A DNA stretch of 64,000 nt from CAZCBX01 sp964497185 (GTDB taxonomy: Bacteria; Bdellovibrionota_G; JALEGL01; JAGRMV01). Below are positions 28,095-36,728 of this stretch, in pieces. Location: positions 124,001 to 188,000 of the forward strand of contig CAZCBX010000003.1 of the NCBI GenBank assembly GCA_964497185.1, read 5' to 3'. A program made the translations under genes and the position numbers. Numbering within the stretch: position 1 is the stretch's first letter; every line of letters starts with the position of its first letter. The notes under the pieces are model-generated. The model did no database searches. It was not told the origin of the DNA and worked only from the letters and a program-made list of their open reading frames with translations.

Positions 28095-28171
28095 TATATA
28101 GGGCAGGAAAGAACTCATCACCCAAGGCCCTATTGCCTTGAAGAAGATGGGTATGATAACTAGGAGCTATT

Positions 28172-29029
28172 ATGAAAAAGCACACAATAATTCAAACCGT
28201 GATACTGACCCTTCTGACTTTTCCGTTGTTATGGAGCTGCGGCGATGTGGGCACCGATGGCATCAATTGTGCGCAGAACCCCAACAGCCCTTTTTGCAAT
28301 GCGCAGTTTCCAACCCAATATAACTTTCGGATTACTTCCACCTCTCCTTTTAATGGTACCGATTTGGTAAGCACACAACTTAATGTAATTAGAGTTTACT
28401 TCTCAGAGCCAGTTGATGAAACAACCATTCCTGGTAATATTCTTATCTATGCTCTTGTCGGTGATAGTTCAATTGATGTAACGTCCAATTTCACATTTGT
28501 GGCCAATGGTAATGGTCAGCTCGAAATTATCCCCAACGATGGTTATCAGTTGCAAATCAATACCGTATACAGCGTTCAATTTATGCCAAACTTGTTAAGT
28601 ACCGTTCAAAATCCCATTTTTGGTGGTGTGAACGGTGAATACCCGACTGGATCAGATTTCACGTTTAGCACAGGTGCAACCGGATCCAACTCTAAACCAG
28701 GACCGCCAAGCATCGTCAGCATGAGTAATTTCAACCCCCCAAACAGTTGTGGTGGTGCCATTGTCACTTTTGATGAGGACATAGCCTACCCACCCCAGGG
28801 CGTGATTAAAATTAAAAGATTGTTGGGTTTGATTGAAGTTACCGTTCCCGCTCACGTATCTCAAGCCGTTCCCAACCGCTTTGATCAGTGGATCTTGGCA
28901 GTGCCTACCTATGAGTGCGGCTCCTTGTATACTCAAGGTTTTGCAGAGGTTCAAAATGCTGCAGACTTCGACGGTCAGCAGCTAACCAATCCGCAAGGAC
29001 AATTCATTCAAATCTCAGAGTTTTTGTAA
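28172..29029 (+). CDS. Lipoprotein with SbsA-type Ig-like (Big_5) domain
   Basis: A 285-residue lipoprotein with lipobox LLWSC. Residues about 50-165 match a bacterial Ig-like Big_5 domain: ITSTSPFNGTDLVSTQLNVI...VYFSEPVDETTI, then a closing FTFSTG. The C-terminal half is a second beta-rich region with paired cysteines (NSCGG and YECGS). A ribosome binding site (AGGAG) precedes the ATG. It sits behind a sigma-54-like promoter and ahead of a strong terminator, so it appears to be a single-gene transcript. Confidence 0.8.
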   Translation: MKKHTIIQTVILTLLTFPLLWSCGDVGTDGINCAQNPNSPFCNAQFPTQYNFRITSTSPFNGTDLVSTQLNVIRVYFSEPVDETTIPGNILIYALVGDSSIDVTSNFTFVANGNGQLEIIPNDGYQLQINTVYSVQFMPNLLSTVQNPIFGGVNGEYPTGSDFTFSTGATGSNSKPGPPSIVSMSNFNPPNSCGGAIVTFDEDIAYPPQGVIKIKRLLGLIEVTVPAHVSQAVPNRFDQWILAVPTYECGSLYTQGFAEVQNAADFDGQQLTNPQGQFIQISEFL

Positions 29030-29065
29030 TAGGCAATTTTTATCCTTAAGGGGGATCAAGAGAGA

Positions 29066-29096
29066 AGGCAGGGCTTTATAAGCCCTGCCTTTTTTT
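29066..29096 (+). terminator. Strong intrinsic terminator after the Ig-like lipoprotein
   Basis: AGGCAGGGCT and AGCCCTGCCT form a 10-bp perfect stem with a 5-nt loop followed by seven T. Confidence 0.92.
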
Positions 29097-29108
29097 ATGG
29101 AGGACGCT

Positions 29109-30359
29109 TTAACGAAGCATGGCCGTATGCTCTTGGCGTTTTTCGATTTCTGAAATGTAGGCTTCAATGCCTTTGACAATCGATTGCGCCATTCGGGTTT
29201 GATAGGTTGAACTGGTCAGGCGTTTTTCTTCGGTGGGGTTGGAAATAAACGACGTTTCCACCAATATCGAGGGCATGGTTGAACCGGTGAGCACGTAAAA
29301 ACGCGCGCTGCGCACGCCCAAATCAACCACGTCTGAATAGTTTTTTCGCAGGTCCGCCACCATGTTTTGCTGCACCCAGCGCGCCAAATCCGTAGACTGA
29401 GACGTGTGAAAATTTTTCACCATGGATGCTTTCATGAGTTCCAAATAATAATCGTCCGAGCCGGTGGGAATGTTGAGTTTTGAAGGGTCCAGTTCGCCGT
29501 TCTCACGCATGGCCACCCGCAGGGATTCTTGGTCATCGGCATTGTTTAAAAAGTACGTGGAAACACCCTTGGCCGCTTTGCGTGGGCTGGCGTTGGCATG
29601 GATGGACACAAACAAATCGCCTTTTTTCTGATTGGCAAACTGGGTGCGGTCCAACAGGGGAATAAAAACGTCGGTTTTGCGGGTCATGAACAGATCATAA
29701 CGTTTGTTGCGGGCCAGCATGTCTCTGACTTTTTTGGAAATGGCCAAAACCACATTTTTTTCTAAACCACCACGACTTCCATGCGCACCTGGGTCTTTGC
29801 CGCCATGGCCTGGATCAATGATGATGCGATAGTTGGTTTTGGGCGAGGGCTTGGATTGGTTTACCGATGTGGTTTTGGGTGCTTTTGGTGTTTTTAACGT
29901 TTGTTTGTTTGCTTGGACCGCGATGTCAACCGAAGAAGAGGACACAACTTTTCCTTGGCCTTGCGTCAATATTTGGATGCCCTTGCTGTTGGTCTCCAGC
30001 GAAAATTTTGTGTCTTGGCCGCTGGCTGTTAAATCAAACACCAGTCGAATGCGATCGGGCGCATTTTTTCCCACCCGAATGTCTGAGATGGTGGGGTGCT
30101 GATCCAATGTAGGCACCAAAAAAGAGGGTGCCAGCTGTGCAGGAAAAAAATCCACAAAAAAACGTGCAGGTTTTTGACTGTCAGGATCGGCCGGCAAATA
30201 ACTGGCTTGATGCTCTAATTTTTCAGTCACAAACAACTGAATTGCGGTCTGGGCATCTTGCTGACCAATGGTCATGGCTGTCAGGGTGGCCGCATGACCA
30301 TGCGTGGTCCCGATCATGCAAGCGAGCGCCATGGCCCATATGTACATCTTGGCTTTCAT
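29109..30359 (-). CDS. amiC: N-acetylmuramoyl-L-alanine amidase (AmiC type)
   Basis: The enzyme cleaves septal peptidoglycan between MurNAc and L-Ala. The 416-residue protein has a signal peptide ending near THGHA, an AMIN-like domain (residues about 25-130, VRLVFDLT type text: DRIRLVFDLTASG), a linker rich in Lys/Thr/Pro, and an Amidase_3 domain with IDPGHGGKDPGAHGSRGGLEKN, SIHANASP and SILVETSFISNPTEE, which supply the zinc ligands and catalytic Glu. It lies 48 nt downstream of mutS on the same strand. Confidence 0.93.
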   Translation of the reverse strand: MKAKMYIWAMALACMIGTTHGHAATLTAMTIGQQDAQTAIQLFVTEKLEHQASYLPADPDSQKPARFFVDFFPAQLAPSFLVPTLDQHPTISDIRVGKNAPDRIRLVFDLTASGQDTKFSLETNSKGIQILTQGQGKVVSSSSVDIAVQANKQTLKTPKAPKTTSVNQSKPSPKTNYRIIIDPGHGGKDPGAHGSRGGLEKNVVLAISKKVRDMLARNKRYDLFMTRKTDVFIPLLDRTQFANQKKGDLFVSIHANASPRKAAKGVSTYFLNNADDQESLRVAMRENGELDPSKLNIPTGSDDYYLELMKASMVKNFHTSQSTDLARWVQQNMVADLRKNYSDVVDLGVRSARFYVLTGSTMPSILVETSFISNPTEEKRLTSSTYQTRMAQSIVKGIEAYISEIEKRQEHTAMLR

Positions 30360-30407
30360 GTAAAATTGATTATACGCGGGGAGGCTGCACTTGACAATCT
30401 CAAGTGT

Positions 30408-33017
30408 CTAGGGTGTGTTGGGTTTCACTTTGGTTTTCCACGTGTAGAGCCAGTCCAGTGCTTCTTTTGGAGAGCAAGCGTCCACATCAAGATCGACAAG
30501 GGCGCGCTCCACGGCAGAAACCGCCACGTGTGCTTCTGGCTTGGACTTCTCTGAGCTTGCTGGCGCAGCGGCAGGCGCGCGGTCATTTTCCAACTCGGCG
30601 AGGATGGTTTTGGCACGCTGGATGACGCTGGAAGGCACCCCGGCCAGCTTGGCCACTTCAATGCCGTAGCTTTTTTCCACCTCCCCTGGCTGCATTTTAT
30701 GCATAAAAACAATGTCGCCTTGCCATTCGCGGATGGTCATTTTCATGTTGACCATGGCTGGTTTGTCTTTAGTGAGCGCGCTGAGCTCATGGTAGTGGGT
30801 GGCAAACATGGTTTTGGCTTGGATGTCATCGTGCAAGGCTTCGGTGACGGCCCATGCGATGGATAAGCCATCGTAAGTGCTGGTGCCGCGACCAATTTCA
30901 TCCAGCAGCACAAAACTTCGGGGCGTGGCGCAACGTAGAATGTGCGCGGTTTCGTTCATCTCTACCATAAACGTAGAGCGACCTTGGCTTACATCATCTT
31001 GCGCGCCGATGCGGGTAAAAATTTGATCGACCACCGGCAGGCTTGCATGACTGGCCGGAACAAAGCTCCCCATCTGCGCCATGACCATCATCAGCGCAGC
31101 CTGGCGCATGATGGTCGACTTACCCGCCATGTTGGGACCGGTTAATAGAATAAAACGCTGGTCGGCGTCATTCATTTGCAAGTCATTGGGCACAAAAGGA
31201 CGATCGCGCACGTTGACTTCCACCATGGGGTGACGTCCGTCTCGGATATCAATGGGGCCCTCCTGAACCAGCTTGGGTCGCACGTAGGATTGTTGGATGG
31301 CCACTTGGGCCAGACTCAACCAAACATCAATGGCGGCCAGCTGTTGGCTGGTTTCCAATATGTCCTCCACGTGCTGTGAAACTTGGTCTGCCACCGATTG
31401 AAAAAGTTTGGCCTCCACTTGGCCCACCTGCTGTTTGGCTTCCAAAATTTCATCTTCTTTGGCTTTGAGCTCTTGGGTGATAAACCGCTCGGCATTGACC
31501 AGCGTTTGTTTGCGGATAAAGGTATCGGGTACTTTGTCAATGTGGGCTTTGGTGACCTCTACGTAATACCCAAAAACTTTGTTGTAACCAACTTTCAGCG
31601 ACCCGATGTTGGTTTCTTTTTTGAGCGTTTGCTCAAGAGACACAATCCAAGATTGATTTTGACTGGACACTTTTCGAAGCCGCGCAAGTGTTTCATCGTA
31701 GCTGGAACGGATCACCCCACCTTCGTGAAGCTGCATGGGTGGATCGTCGGTCAACGCGTCGGATAAAATTTGATGCAGTGAAGATAAATCGGGTAACTTT
31801 TGAGCCAAGGCCACCAAAGACGGAACCGAAGCATCGCGCAGTGCTTGCGCAATGGCTGGAATGGTTTCAAGCGTTTGCCGAATGGACAACAAATCCCGCA
31901 CCAACGGTTTTTTGCATGCCACTCTGGGAAGAATGCGCTCCATATCCCGGACTTGTTTTAACAAAACAGTCAGTTTTTCTCGTGTAGACGTTTGTTCAAT
32001 CAAACTTTGCACGCATTGCAACCGACGTTCAATTTCAGCCATGTCTTGCAACGGCTGCGCAATCCATTGTTTGAGCAAGCGGGTGCCCGGCAGTGTTTGG
32101 GTCTGCGCCAACACGCCAAAAAGCGTATCTCTTTGGGCTTTGCCCTGTGTGGGAAGCAGCTCAAGGTTGGCCTGGGTGGCCGCGTCCATTTGCAAATAGG
32201 GAGAAGACGAAAAAGATGTGGGCGTTTGCAAGTGTGCAATGGTGTGACCGTTTTGGGTTTCAACATAGTCCAACAAAGCAAACATGGGATACATGGCTGG
32301 CGCCGTCTCATCCAAGCCCAATGACTTGGCATGCGTGGTGCCATAGCGTTTGAGCACAGCCTGGGGCGCATCCTCATATTGCCATCCAGCCATGGTTTCG
32401 ACATGACAGGAAAGGTGCTTTACCATTTGTGCAAGTTCTGAATCTTTGGCCATTTGGTGGTCGGCCACGATGCATTCAGCGGGGGTCAACATGGCCAGTA
32501 TTTGCTGGGCTTGGCGCAAAGTTTCTACTTGTGCGTATTGCATGCTGCCCGCGTGGATATCCAACCAAGCCAAAAACCATTGGCGCTCATGACGATAAAT
32601 CGACGCAAGCGTGTTGGTGGCCATGGCTGACAGTCCGTCCTCATCGGTTCGCGTACCCGGCGTGATGATGCGAACAATTTGACGCTCTACAATGTTTTTT
32701 CCTTTTACGGCTTTGGGATCGCCCACCTGTTCACAGATGGCCACTTTTTTGCCGGCATCCAGTAGTTTGGCAATGTAACTTTTGGCACTGTGATAGGGAA
32801 CGCCACAAAGTGGAATGGGGTTTTTTGCATTTTTATCGCGAGAGGTCAGCGCAATGTCCAAAATGCCCGCAGCGGTCACGGCATCTTCAAAAAACATTTC
32901 ATAAAAATCACCCAACCGAAAAAACAAGATGGCATCTGCGGCCTGTTTTTTAATATCGGCGTATTGACGCATCAGGGGCGTCTGTGCAGATTGCGCATCA
33001 AAAGACAATTGGGTCAT
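30408..33017 (-). CDS. mutS: DNA mismatch repair protein MutS
   Basis: MutS recognises mismatches. I choose the ATG at 33017 (MTQLSFDAQSAQTPLMRQYADIK, 869 residues in all) since the family begins here. The mismatch-reading Phe-x-Glu lies in FFRLGDFYEMFFEDA. The ATPase has Walker A GPNMAGKSTIMRQ and Walker B with DEIGRGTSTYDG, followed by ATHYHEL. The C-terminal helix (ALDWLYTWK) fits a dimerisation tail. mutL is not in the window. Confidence 0.97.
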   Translation of the reverse strand: MTQLSFDAQSAQTPLMRQYADIKKQAADAILFFRLGDFYEMFFEDAVTAAGILDIALTSRDKNAKNPIPLCGVPYHSAKSYIAKLLDAGKKVAICEQVGDPKAVKGKNIVERQIVRIITPGTRTDEDGLSAMATNTLASIYRHERQWFLAWLDIHAGSMQYAQVETLRQAQQILAMLTPAECIVADHQMAKDSELAQMVKHLSCHVETMAGWQYEDAPQAVLKRYGTTHAKSLGLDETAPAMYPMFALLDYVETQNGHTIAHLQTPTSFSSSPYLQMDAATQANLELLPTQGKAQRDTLFGVLAQTQTLPGTRLLKQWIAQPLQDMAEIERRLQCVQSLIEQTSTREKLTVLLKQVRDMERILPRVACKKPLVRDLLSIRQTLETIPAIAQALRDASVPSLVALAQKLPDLSSLHQILSDALTDDPPMQLHEGGVIRSSYDETLARLRKVSSQNQSWIVSLEQTLKKETNIGSLKVGYNKVFGYYVEVTKAHIDKVPDTFIRKQTLVNAERFITQELKAKEDEILEAKQQVGQVEAKLFQSVADQVSQHVEDILETSQQLAAIDVWLSLAQVAIQQSYVRPKLVQEGPIDIRDGRHPMVEVNVRDRPFVPNDLQMNDADQRFILLTGPNMAGKSTIMRQAALMMVMAQMGSFVPASHASLPVVDQIFTRIGAQDDVSQGRSTFMVEMNETAHILRCATPRSFVLLDEIGRGTSTYDGLSIAWAVTEALHDDIQAKTMFATHYHELSALTKDKPAMVNMKMTIREWQGDIVFMHKMQPGEVEKSYGIEVAKLAGVPSSVIQRAKTILAELENDRAPAAAPASSEKSKPEAHVAVSAVERALVDLDVDACSPKEALDWLYTWKTKVKPNTP

Positions 33018-33054
33018 AGGGTTGGCTATATCAAGACAGGACGGGCTGACAAGA

Positions 33055-33093
33055 CCAAAAAATGCCCCGATGCACACAAGTGCGCTCCGGGGC
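33055..33093 (-). terminator. Intrinsic terminator after SnoaL-like gene
   Basis: On the minus strand GCCCCG/CGGGGC arms enclose a second small hairpin (GCAC/GTGC), followed by a U-run at 33062-33055. It separates the upstream gene from mutS. Confidence 0.7.
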
Positions 33094-33140
33094 AAAAAAC
33101 ATTATAAAAATAAAAGGTTGTGTGTTTGGTTTTTAAGCGA

Positions 33141-33524
33141 CTAGGCCACGTCGGGCGTATCGTAGTAAAATCGTTCTTCCACGATTTTACCATTTTCCAC
33201 TTTGTACCAAGCCACTTCTTCCAATTTGGATCGCTCGCCTTTGGGCTTAAATGTGACATCAAACATGAAATTAACGCAGAAATTGTCACCCCCATGGCCA
33301 AAAAAAGGTCCCAATACTTCGCCACCGTGAACTTCGTGATTGTCAAACCACCACTGATTTTTTTCTTTTACTTTACCCAGTCCTTCGATCACAGCAGGCA
33401 TGGGATCACCGCCGGTGGCTTCAATGCTTTTGATGTTTTCATCGTACAATTCATCCACCGCCGTGCTGTTTTTGCCTTCGCGGCAAAGGGATACCAATCG
33501 GTTGGCAACTTCTCTTGTGGTCAT
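33141..33524 (-). CDS. SnoaL-like (NTF2 fold) protein
   Basis: A 127-residue protein from MTTREVANRLVSLCREG. The pattern LYDENIKSIEATG...VKEKNQWWFDNHEVHGGEV...VTFKPKGERSKLEEVAWYKVENGKIVEERFYYD is that of SnoaL-like polyketide-cyclase-fold proteins. AGAGGA stands 7 nt before this ATG, which decides against the longer frame starting at 33593. Substrate and role are unknown. It is a single gene with its own terminator. Confidence 0.82.
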   Translation of the reverse strand: MTTREVANRLVSLCREGKNSTAVDELYDENIKSIEATGGDPMPAVIEGLGKVKEKNQWWFDNHEVHGGEVLGPFFGHGGDNFCVNFMFDVTFKPKGERSKLEEVAWYKVENGKIVEERFYYDTPDVA

Positions 33525-33643
33525 TTGTGTTTCCTCTCTGTTGTACAGTGTGTTTGTGAAAATTAACTTATGTTGATTGTAGAAGATATTCAATCAAAAA
33601 TCTGCTGACCAAAGGCAGGTCGAGAAATCAATTCAATGACACG

Positions 33644-34411
33644 CTAATGAATGGTTGGGTTCTGGTCATCATCGGCGTAGGGGTGGCTGATATCCGAAGA
33701 TTTTTTTTCAGATTGGTTGACGATCAGGCGCAAGCGTTTTTTGGCTTTGCGCAATTTATACTGGCGTATCAGCTTGCGGGGGTCGAGCGCATTTTTAAGC
33801 AGAAAAAACCAAACGAACCCAAAAAAGATGCCGCCCAAGTGCGCCCAGTGATTGATGCCACTGTGGGACGATGTGGCCAAAGCCAAAAGCTCCAGTCCAC
33901 CAAAGAGCAGGACAAAATATTTGGCCTTGATGGGCACCAAAAAATAAAGGTACAGCACACGATTGGGGTACAACATGCCAAAAGCGAAAAGCAGGCCGTA
34001 AATGGAGCCGGATGCACCAATGGTCGGCAAGCCCATGATCAGCGAAATCAAGCCTGAGCCAATCCCTGTAAACAAATAATATTGCAAAAAGCGCCGACTG
34101 CCCCAAACCCTTTCCAAATCGGTACCAAACCACCACAAGCCCAGCATGTTAAAGAGCAGATGAAAAAAACTGACGTGCACAAACAAATAGGTGACCGGCT
34201 GCCAAAATGTAAAATGGGCTCGCACCGCTTCGGGGTGCAGGCCCAAAATGGACAACAAAATTTGCTTGTACGATACACCCAATGGATGAAGCTGATGGCC
34301 CACCAACATAAAAGCGAGGTACACCCATACATTGATCCAGATCAATGTTTTCACGGTCGGAGAAATGGGCGGGCCCAAGGCCAGGCGCGTTTGATTGGGT
34401 CGTTGACTCAT
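33644..34411 (-). CDS. Rhomboid-family intramembrane serine protease
   Basis: A 255-residue membrane protein with six hydrophobic segments. The catalytic Ser is in GASGSIYGLLFAF and the catalytic His in NHWAHLGGIFFGF; the oxyanion-side HVSFFHLLFNMLGLW is typical (usual H-x-x-x-N). Rhomboids cut transmembrane helices of other proteins. A 50-residue basic/polar tail (LRKAKKRLRLIV and onward) follows the core. Targets are unknown; a C-terminal-anchored surface protein starts the window but no link is shown. Confidence 0.92.
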   Translation of the reverse strand: MSQRPNQTRLALGPPISPTVKTLIWINVWVYLAFMLVGHQLHPLGVSYKQILLSILGLHPEAVRAHFTFWQPVTYLFVHVSFFHLLFNMLGLWWFGTDLERVWGSRRFLQYYLFTGIGSGLISLIMGLPTIGASGSIYGLLFAFGMLYPNRVLYLYFLVPIKAKYFVLLFGGLELLALATSSHSGINHWAHLGGIFFGFVWFFLLKNALDPRKLIRQYKLRKAKKRLRLIVNQSEKKSSDISHPYADDDQNPTIH

Positions 34412-34451
34412 ATCTTTATACTATAACACGAGTTGCCTTCAGGATGCAGGC

Positions 34452-34616
34452 TTAAAGGTCGTCATCCACTTTGGGTTTGGGCGGAAGCAGCTCATCCTCT
34501 TGATCCACAGCGCCCCGCATTTGGTACCCCATCCATATGCCCACAACCAAGGTCAAGGGGATCATGTACAAATGCGGAAATAACGGCATGCCAAAAATAT
34601 CTTTTAGAACTTCCAT
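34452..34616 (-). CDS. 54-residue single-pass membrane protein
   Basis: This short gene starts at an ATG at 34616 with a good ribosome binding site (AAGGAG, 6 nt spacing) and ends TAA at 34452. The peptide starts MEVLKDIFGMPLFPHLYMIP, continues through a hydrophobic segment (LTLVVGIWMGYQM) and ends in an acidic/proline tail (LLPPKPKVDDDL). It begins 10 nt after the dcd stop, so it is probably in one transcript with dcd. Function unknown. Confidence 0.7.
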   Translation of the reverse strand: MEVLKDIFGMPLFPHLYMIPLTLVVGIWMGYQMRGAVDQEDELLPPKPKVDDDL

Positions 34617-34626
34617 GGCTCGCTCC

Positions 34627-35181
34627 TTAAATTTTGGCCGGGGTGATGTCGGTCTGTGCTTGATATTTGCCTTTTTTATCTGCGTACGATGTCTTGCAGG
34701 GCTGGTTGCTTTCTAAAAAGAGCAATTGACCAATGCCTTCACCAGGATAAATTTTAACCGGCAGCGTCGTTGGGTTGATGATCGAAATGGTGGCATACCC
34801 TTCCCATTCAGGCTCAAAAGGTGTGACGTTCACAATCAATCCGCAGCGCGCATAAGTGGATTTGCCATAACAAATGGTGATGATGTTGCGAGGAATGCGA
34901 AAGTATTCCATGGTGTTGGCCAGCACATAACTGCTTGGTGCAATCACGCACTCTTCCAGCGTTTGTGTAACAAACATTTGCTCTTGGTCGCCTTTGGGGT
35001 CGATCACGCCCGCGTAAGAGAGGTTGGGCGTCTTAAACGTATTGCCAATGCGAAAATCATAGCCATAGCTGGAAGTGCCATAGGAAATTTTGCCTTCGCG
35101 CACCTGGGAGGGCTCAAAAGGTTCGATCATGCCATGTTCTTGGCACATGTTGACTATCCAATGATCGGCTTTCACGGTCAT
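34627..35181 (-). CDS. dcd: dCTP deaminase
   Basis: Dcd converts dCTP to dUTP and so feeds dTMP synthesis. The start at 35181 (MTVKADHWIVNMCQEHGMIEPF, 184 residues) is chosen by family alignment; a start five codons upstream is possible. Conserved regions: ISYGTSSYGYDFRIG, ALANT-type LANTMEYFRIPRNI, YGKSTYARCGLIVNVTPFEPEWEG with the catalytic Glu, and FLESNQPCKTSYADKKGKYQ. Convergence with thymidylate synthesis is reflected by thyA-folA lying on the opposite strand next door. Confidence 0.94.
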   Translation of the reverse strand: MTVKADHWIVNMCQEHGMIEPFEPSQVREGKISYGTSSYGYDFRIGNTFKTPNLSYAGVIDPKGDQEQMFVTQTLEECVIAPSSYVLANTMEYFRIPRNIITICYGKSTYARCGLIVNVTPFEPEWEGYATISIINPTTLPVKIYPGEGIGQLLFLESNQPCKTSYADKKGKYQAQTDITPAKI

Positions 35182-35261
35182 ACTGTAAGCATACATAGGT
35201 CAATTTGCATCTTTGCGCAACGCCAAATGTGGCTACCCCATCGACTTCCATTCAAACCTTC

Positions 35262-35362
35262 CGTCCCCAAAGGGACAGTCCCTTTGGGGACGCAGGCCGG
35301 AGGTGTAGGCTGGACATGAAGGGGTGGTGGAAAATTGGAGACCCTCCGTCCCTTTAGGGACG
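35262..35362. repeat. Two related palindromes between dcd and thyA
   Basis: 35262-35292 is a perfect 15-bp inverted repeat with one central base (CGTCCCCAAAGGGAC and its complement). 35347-35362 is a shorter version (CGTCCC TTTA GGGACG). Neither has a T-run. A third GTCC-TTT-GGAC palindrome lies after folA. Confidence 0.75.
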
Positions 35363-35412
35363 AAAGGTTTTTGCGCTTTGAATACGCAAAGACTTTTGCT
35401 ACAACCGAACGC

Positions 35413-36207
35413 ATGAAGCAGTACTTGGACTTGATGAAGACCGTGATGGAAACTGGCACACCCAAACAAGATCGTACCGGCACAGGCACGCGATCTGTCT
35501 TTGGGTATCAAATGCGCTTTGATTTAAACGAAGGTTTTCCACTGGTCACCACCAAAAAGTGTCACCTCAAATCCATCATTCATGAACTGCTTTGGTTTTT
35601 AAAGGGCGAGACCAACATTGCCTATTTGAAAGAAAACAAAGTTCGCATTTGGGATGCTTGGGCCGACGAAGAAGGCAACCTCGGGCCTGTATATGGCAGC
35701 CAGTGGCGCAGTTGGAAAGCCGCCGATGGACGCACCATCGATCAAATTGCGCAAGTGGTGGATCAAATTAAAACCAATCCCGACTCACGCCGTTTGATTG
35801 TCAACGCATGGAACGTGGGCGAGCTAGAAAATATGGCCCTGCCACCCTGTCATGCTTTTTTTCAATTTTATGTCGCCGATGGCAAACTGTCTTGTCAGCT
35901 GTATCAACGATCGGCCGACATCTTTTTGGGTGTTCCGTTTAACATTGCCTCGTACGCACTGCTTACCATGATGATGGCGCAAGTCTGTGATCTAGGCTTG
36001 GGCGATTTTGTGCATACTTTGGGCGACGCACATTTGTACAGCAATCATATGGAACAAGCCCAGCTTCAGCTTAGCCGAGAGCCCTACCCGCTGCCCACCA
36101 TGAAAATCAACCCTGCGGTGAAAAATATTTTTGAATTTTCTTTTGACGATTTCTCGCTTGAAAACTACCAAGCCCATCCGCACATCAAAGCGCCGGTGGC
36201 GGTATGA
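35413..36207 (+). CDS. thyA: Thymidylate synthase
   Basis: ThyA methylates dUMP to dTMP using methylene-tetrahydrofolate. The start at 35413 (MKQYLDLMKTVMETGTPKQDRTGTGT) gives 264 residues, the E. coli length; the frame is open further upstream through the palindromes but that part is not family-like. Catalytic Cys is in LPPCHAFFQFYV; RRLIVNAWN and SCQLYQRSADIFLGVPFNIA are conserved. The stop overlaps the folA start by 4 nt (ATGA). Confidence 0.97.
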   Translation: MKQYLDLMKTVMETGTPKQDRTGTGTRSVFGYQMRFDLNEGFPLVTTKKCHLKSIIHELLWFLKGETNIAYLKENKVRIWDAWADEEGNLGPVYGSQWRSWKAADGRTIDQIAQVVDQIKTNPDSRRLIVNAWNVGELENMALPPCHAFFQFYVADGKLSCQLYQRSADIFLGVPFNIASYALLTMMMAQVCDLGLGDFVHTLGDAHLYSNHMEQAQLQLSREPYPLPTMKINPAVKNIFEFSFDDFSLENYQAHPHIKAPVAV

Positions 36208-36701
36208 TCGTATCGGCCATTGCCGCCATGGGCAAAAACCGCGTGATTGGCAAAAACAATGATTTGCTTTGGCGCCTGCCTTTGGAGTTTCAATATTTTA
36301 AAAAAACCACCATGGGCCATCACTTGATCATGGGGCGCAAAACTTTTGAGTCCATTCCCAATGTCTTGCCCGGACGCACCACCATTGTGGTTACGCGCCA
36401 AAAAGATTTTGAAGCCAAAGGCGCACATGTAAGTCACTCGTTGGAAGAAGCCATTCAGTGGGCTCGCGTGCGCGGAGAAACCGAATGTTTTATCGCCGGT
36501 GGCGCGCAAATCTATCAACAAGCCTTGGCTTTGATCGATAAGCTATACATCACCGAAGTGGATTACGCCCAAGAAGGTGACGCGTACTTTCCAACCTTTG
36601 ACGACCAGCCTTGGCAACTCATACAAGAAACCATCTGTGAACAAAGCGATAAAAATCCCTACGCCTGGACGGCCAAAATTTTTGAACGCACCAACGGTTA
36701 A
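36204..36701 (+). CDS. folA: Dihydrofolate reductase
   Basis: DHFR regenerates tetrahydrofolate used up by ThyA. The 165-residue protein begins MIVSAIAAMGKNRVIGKNNDLLWRLP, with the substrate-binding acidic residue in the usual place (NDLLWRLPLEFQYFK). MGRKTFESIP and CFIAGGAQIYQQAL are family motifs. It overlaps thyA by 4 nt, so the two functionally linked enzymes are translationally coupled. Confidence 0.96.
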   Translation: MIVSAIAAMGKNRVIGKNNDLLWRLPLEFQYFKKTTMGHHLIMGRKTFESIPNVLPGRTTIVVTRQKDFEAKGAHVSHSLEEAIQWARVRGETECFIAGGAQIYQQALALIDKLYITEVDYAQEGDAYFPTFDDQPWQLIQETICEQSDKNPYAWTAKIFERTNG

Positions 36702-36704
36702 GCT

Positions 36705-36723
36705 GTGCGTCCTTTGGACGCAC
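36705..36723. repeat. Palindrome after folA
   Basis: GTGCGTCC TTT GGACGCAC, an 8-bp perfect stem with a 3-nt loop. There is no T-run, so a terminator role is doubtful. It shares the GTCC-TTT-GGAC core with the palindromes upstream of thyA. Confidence 0.6.
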
Positions 36724-36728
36724 CTGCC

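Noticed and set aside
33018..33095. Longer MutS N-terminus
   Set aside because: Family alignment begins at MTQLSFDAQS; the added 26 residues overlap the terminator of the upstream gene.
36705..36723. Terminator after folA
   Set aside because: Perfect hairpin but no T-run on either strand; kept only as a palindrome.
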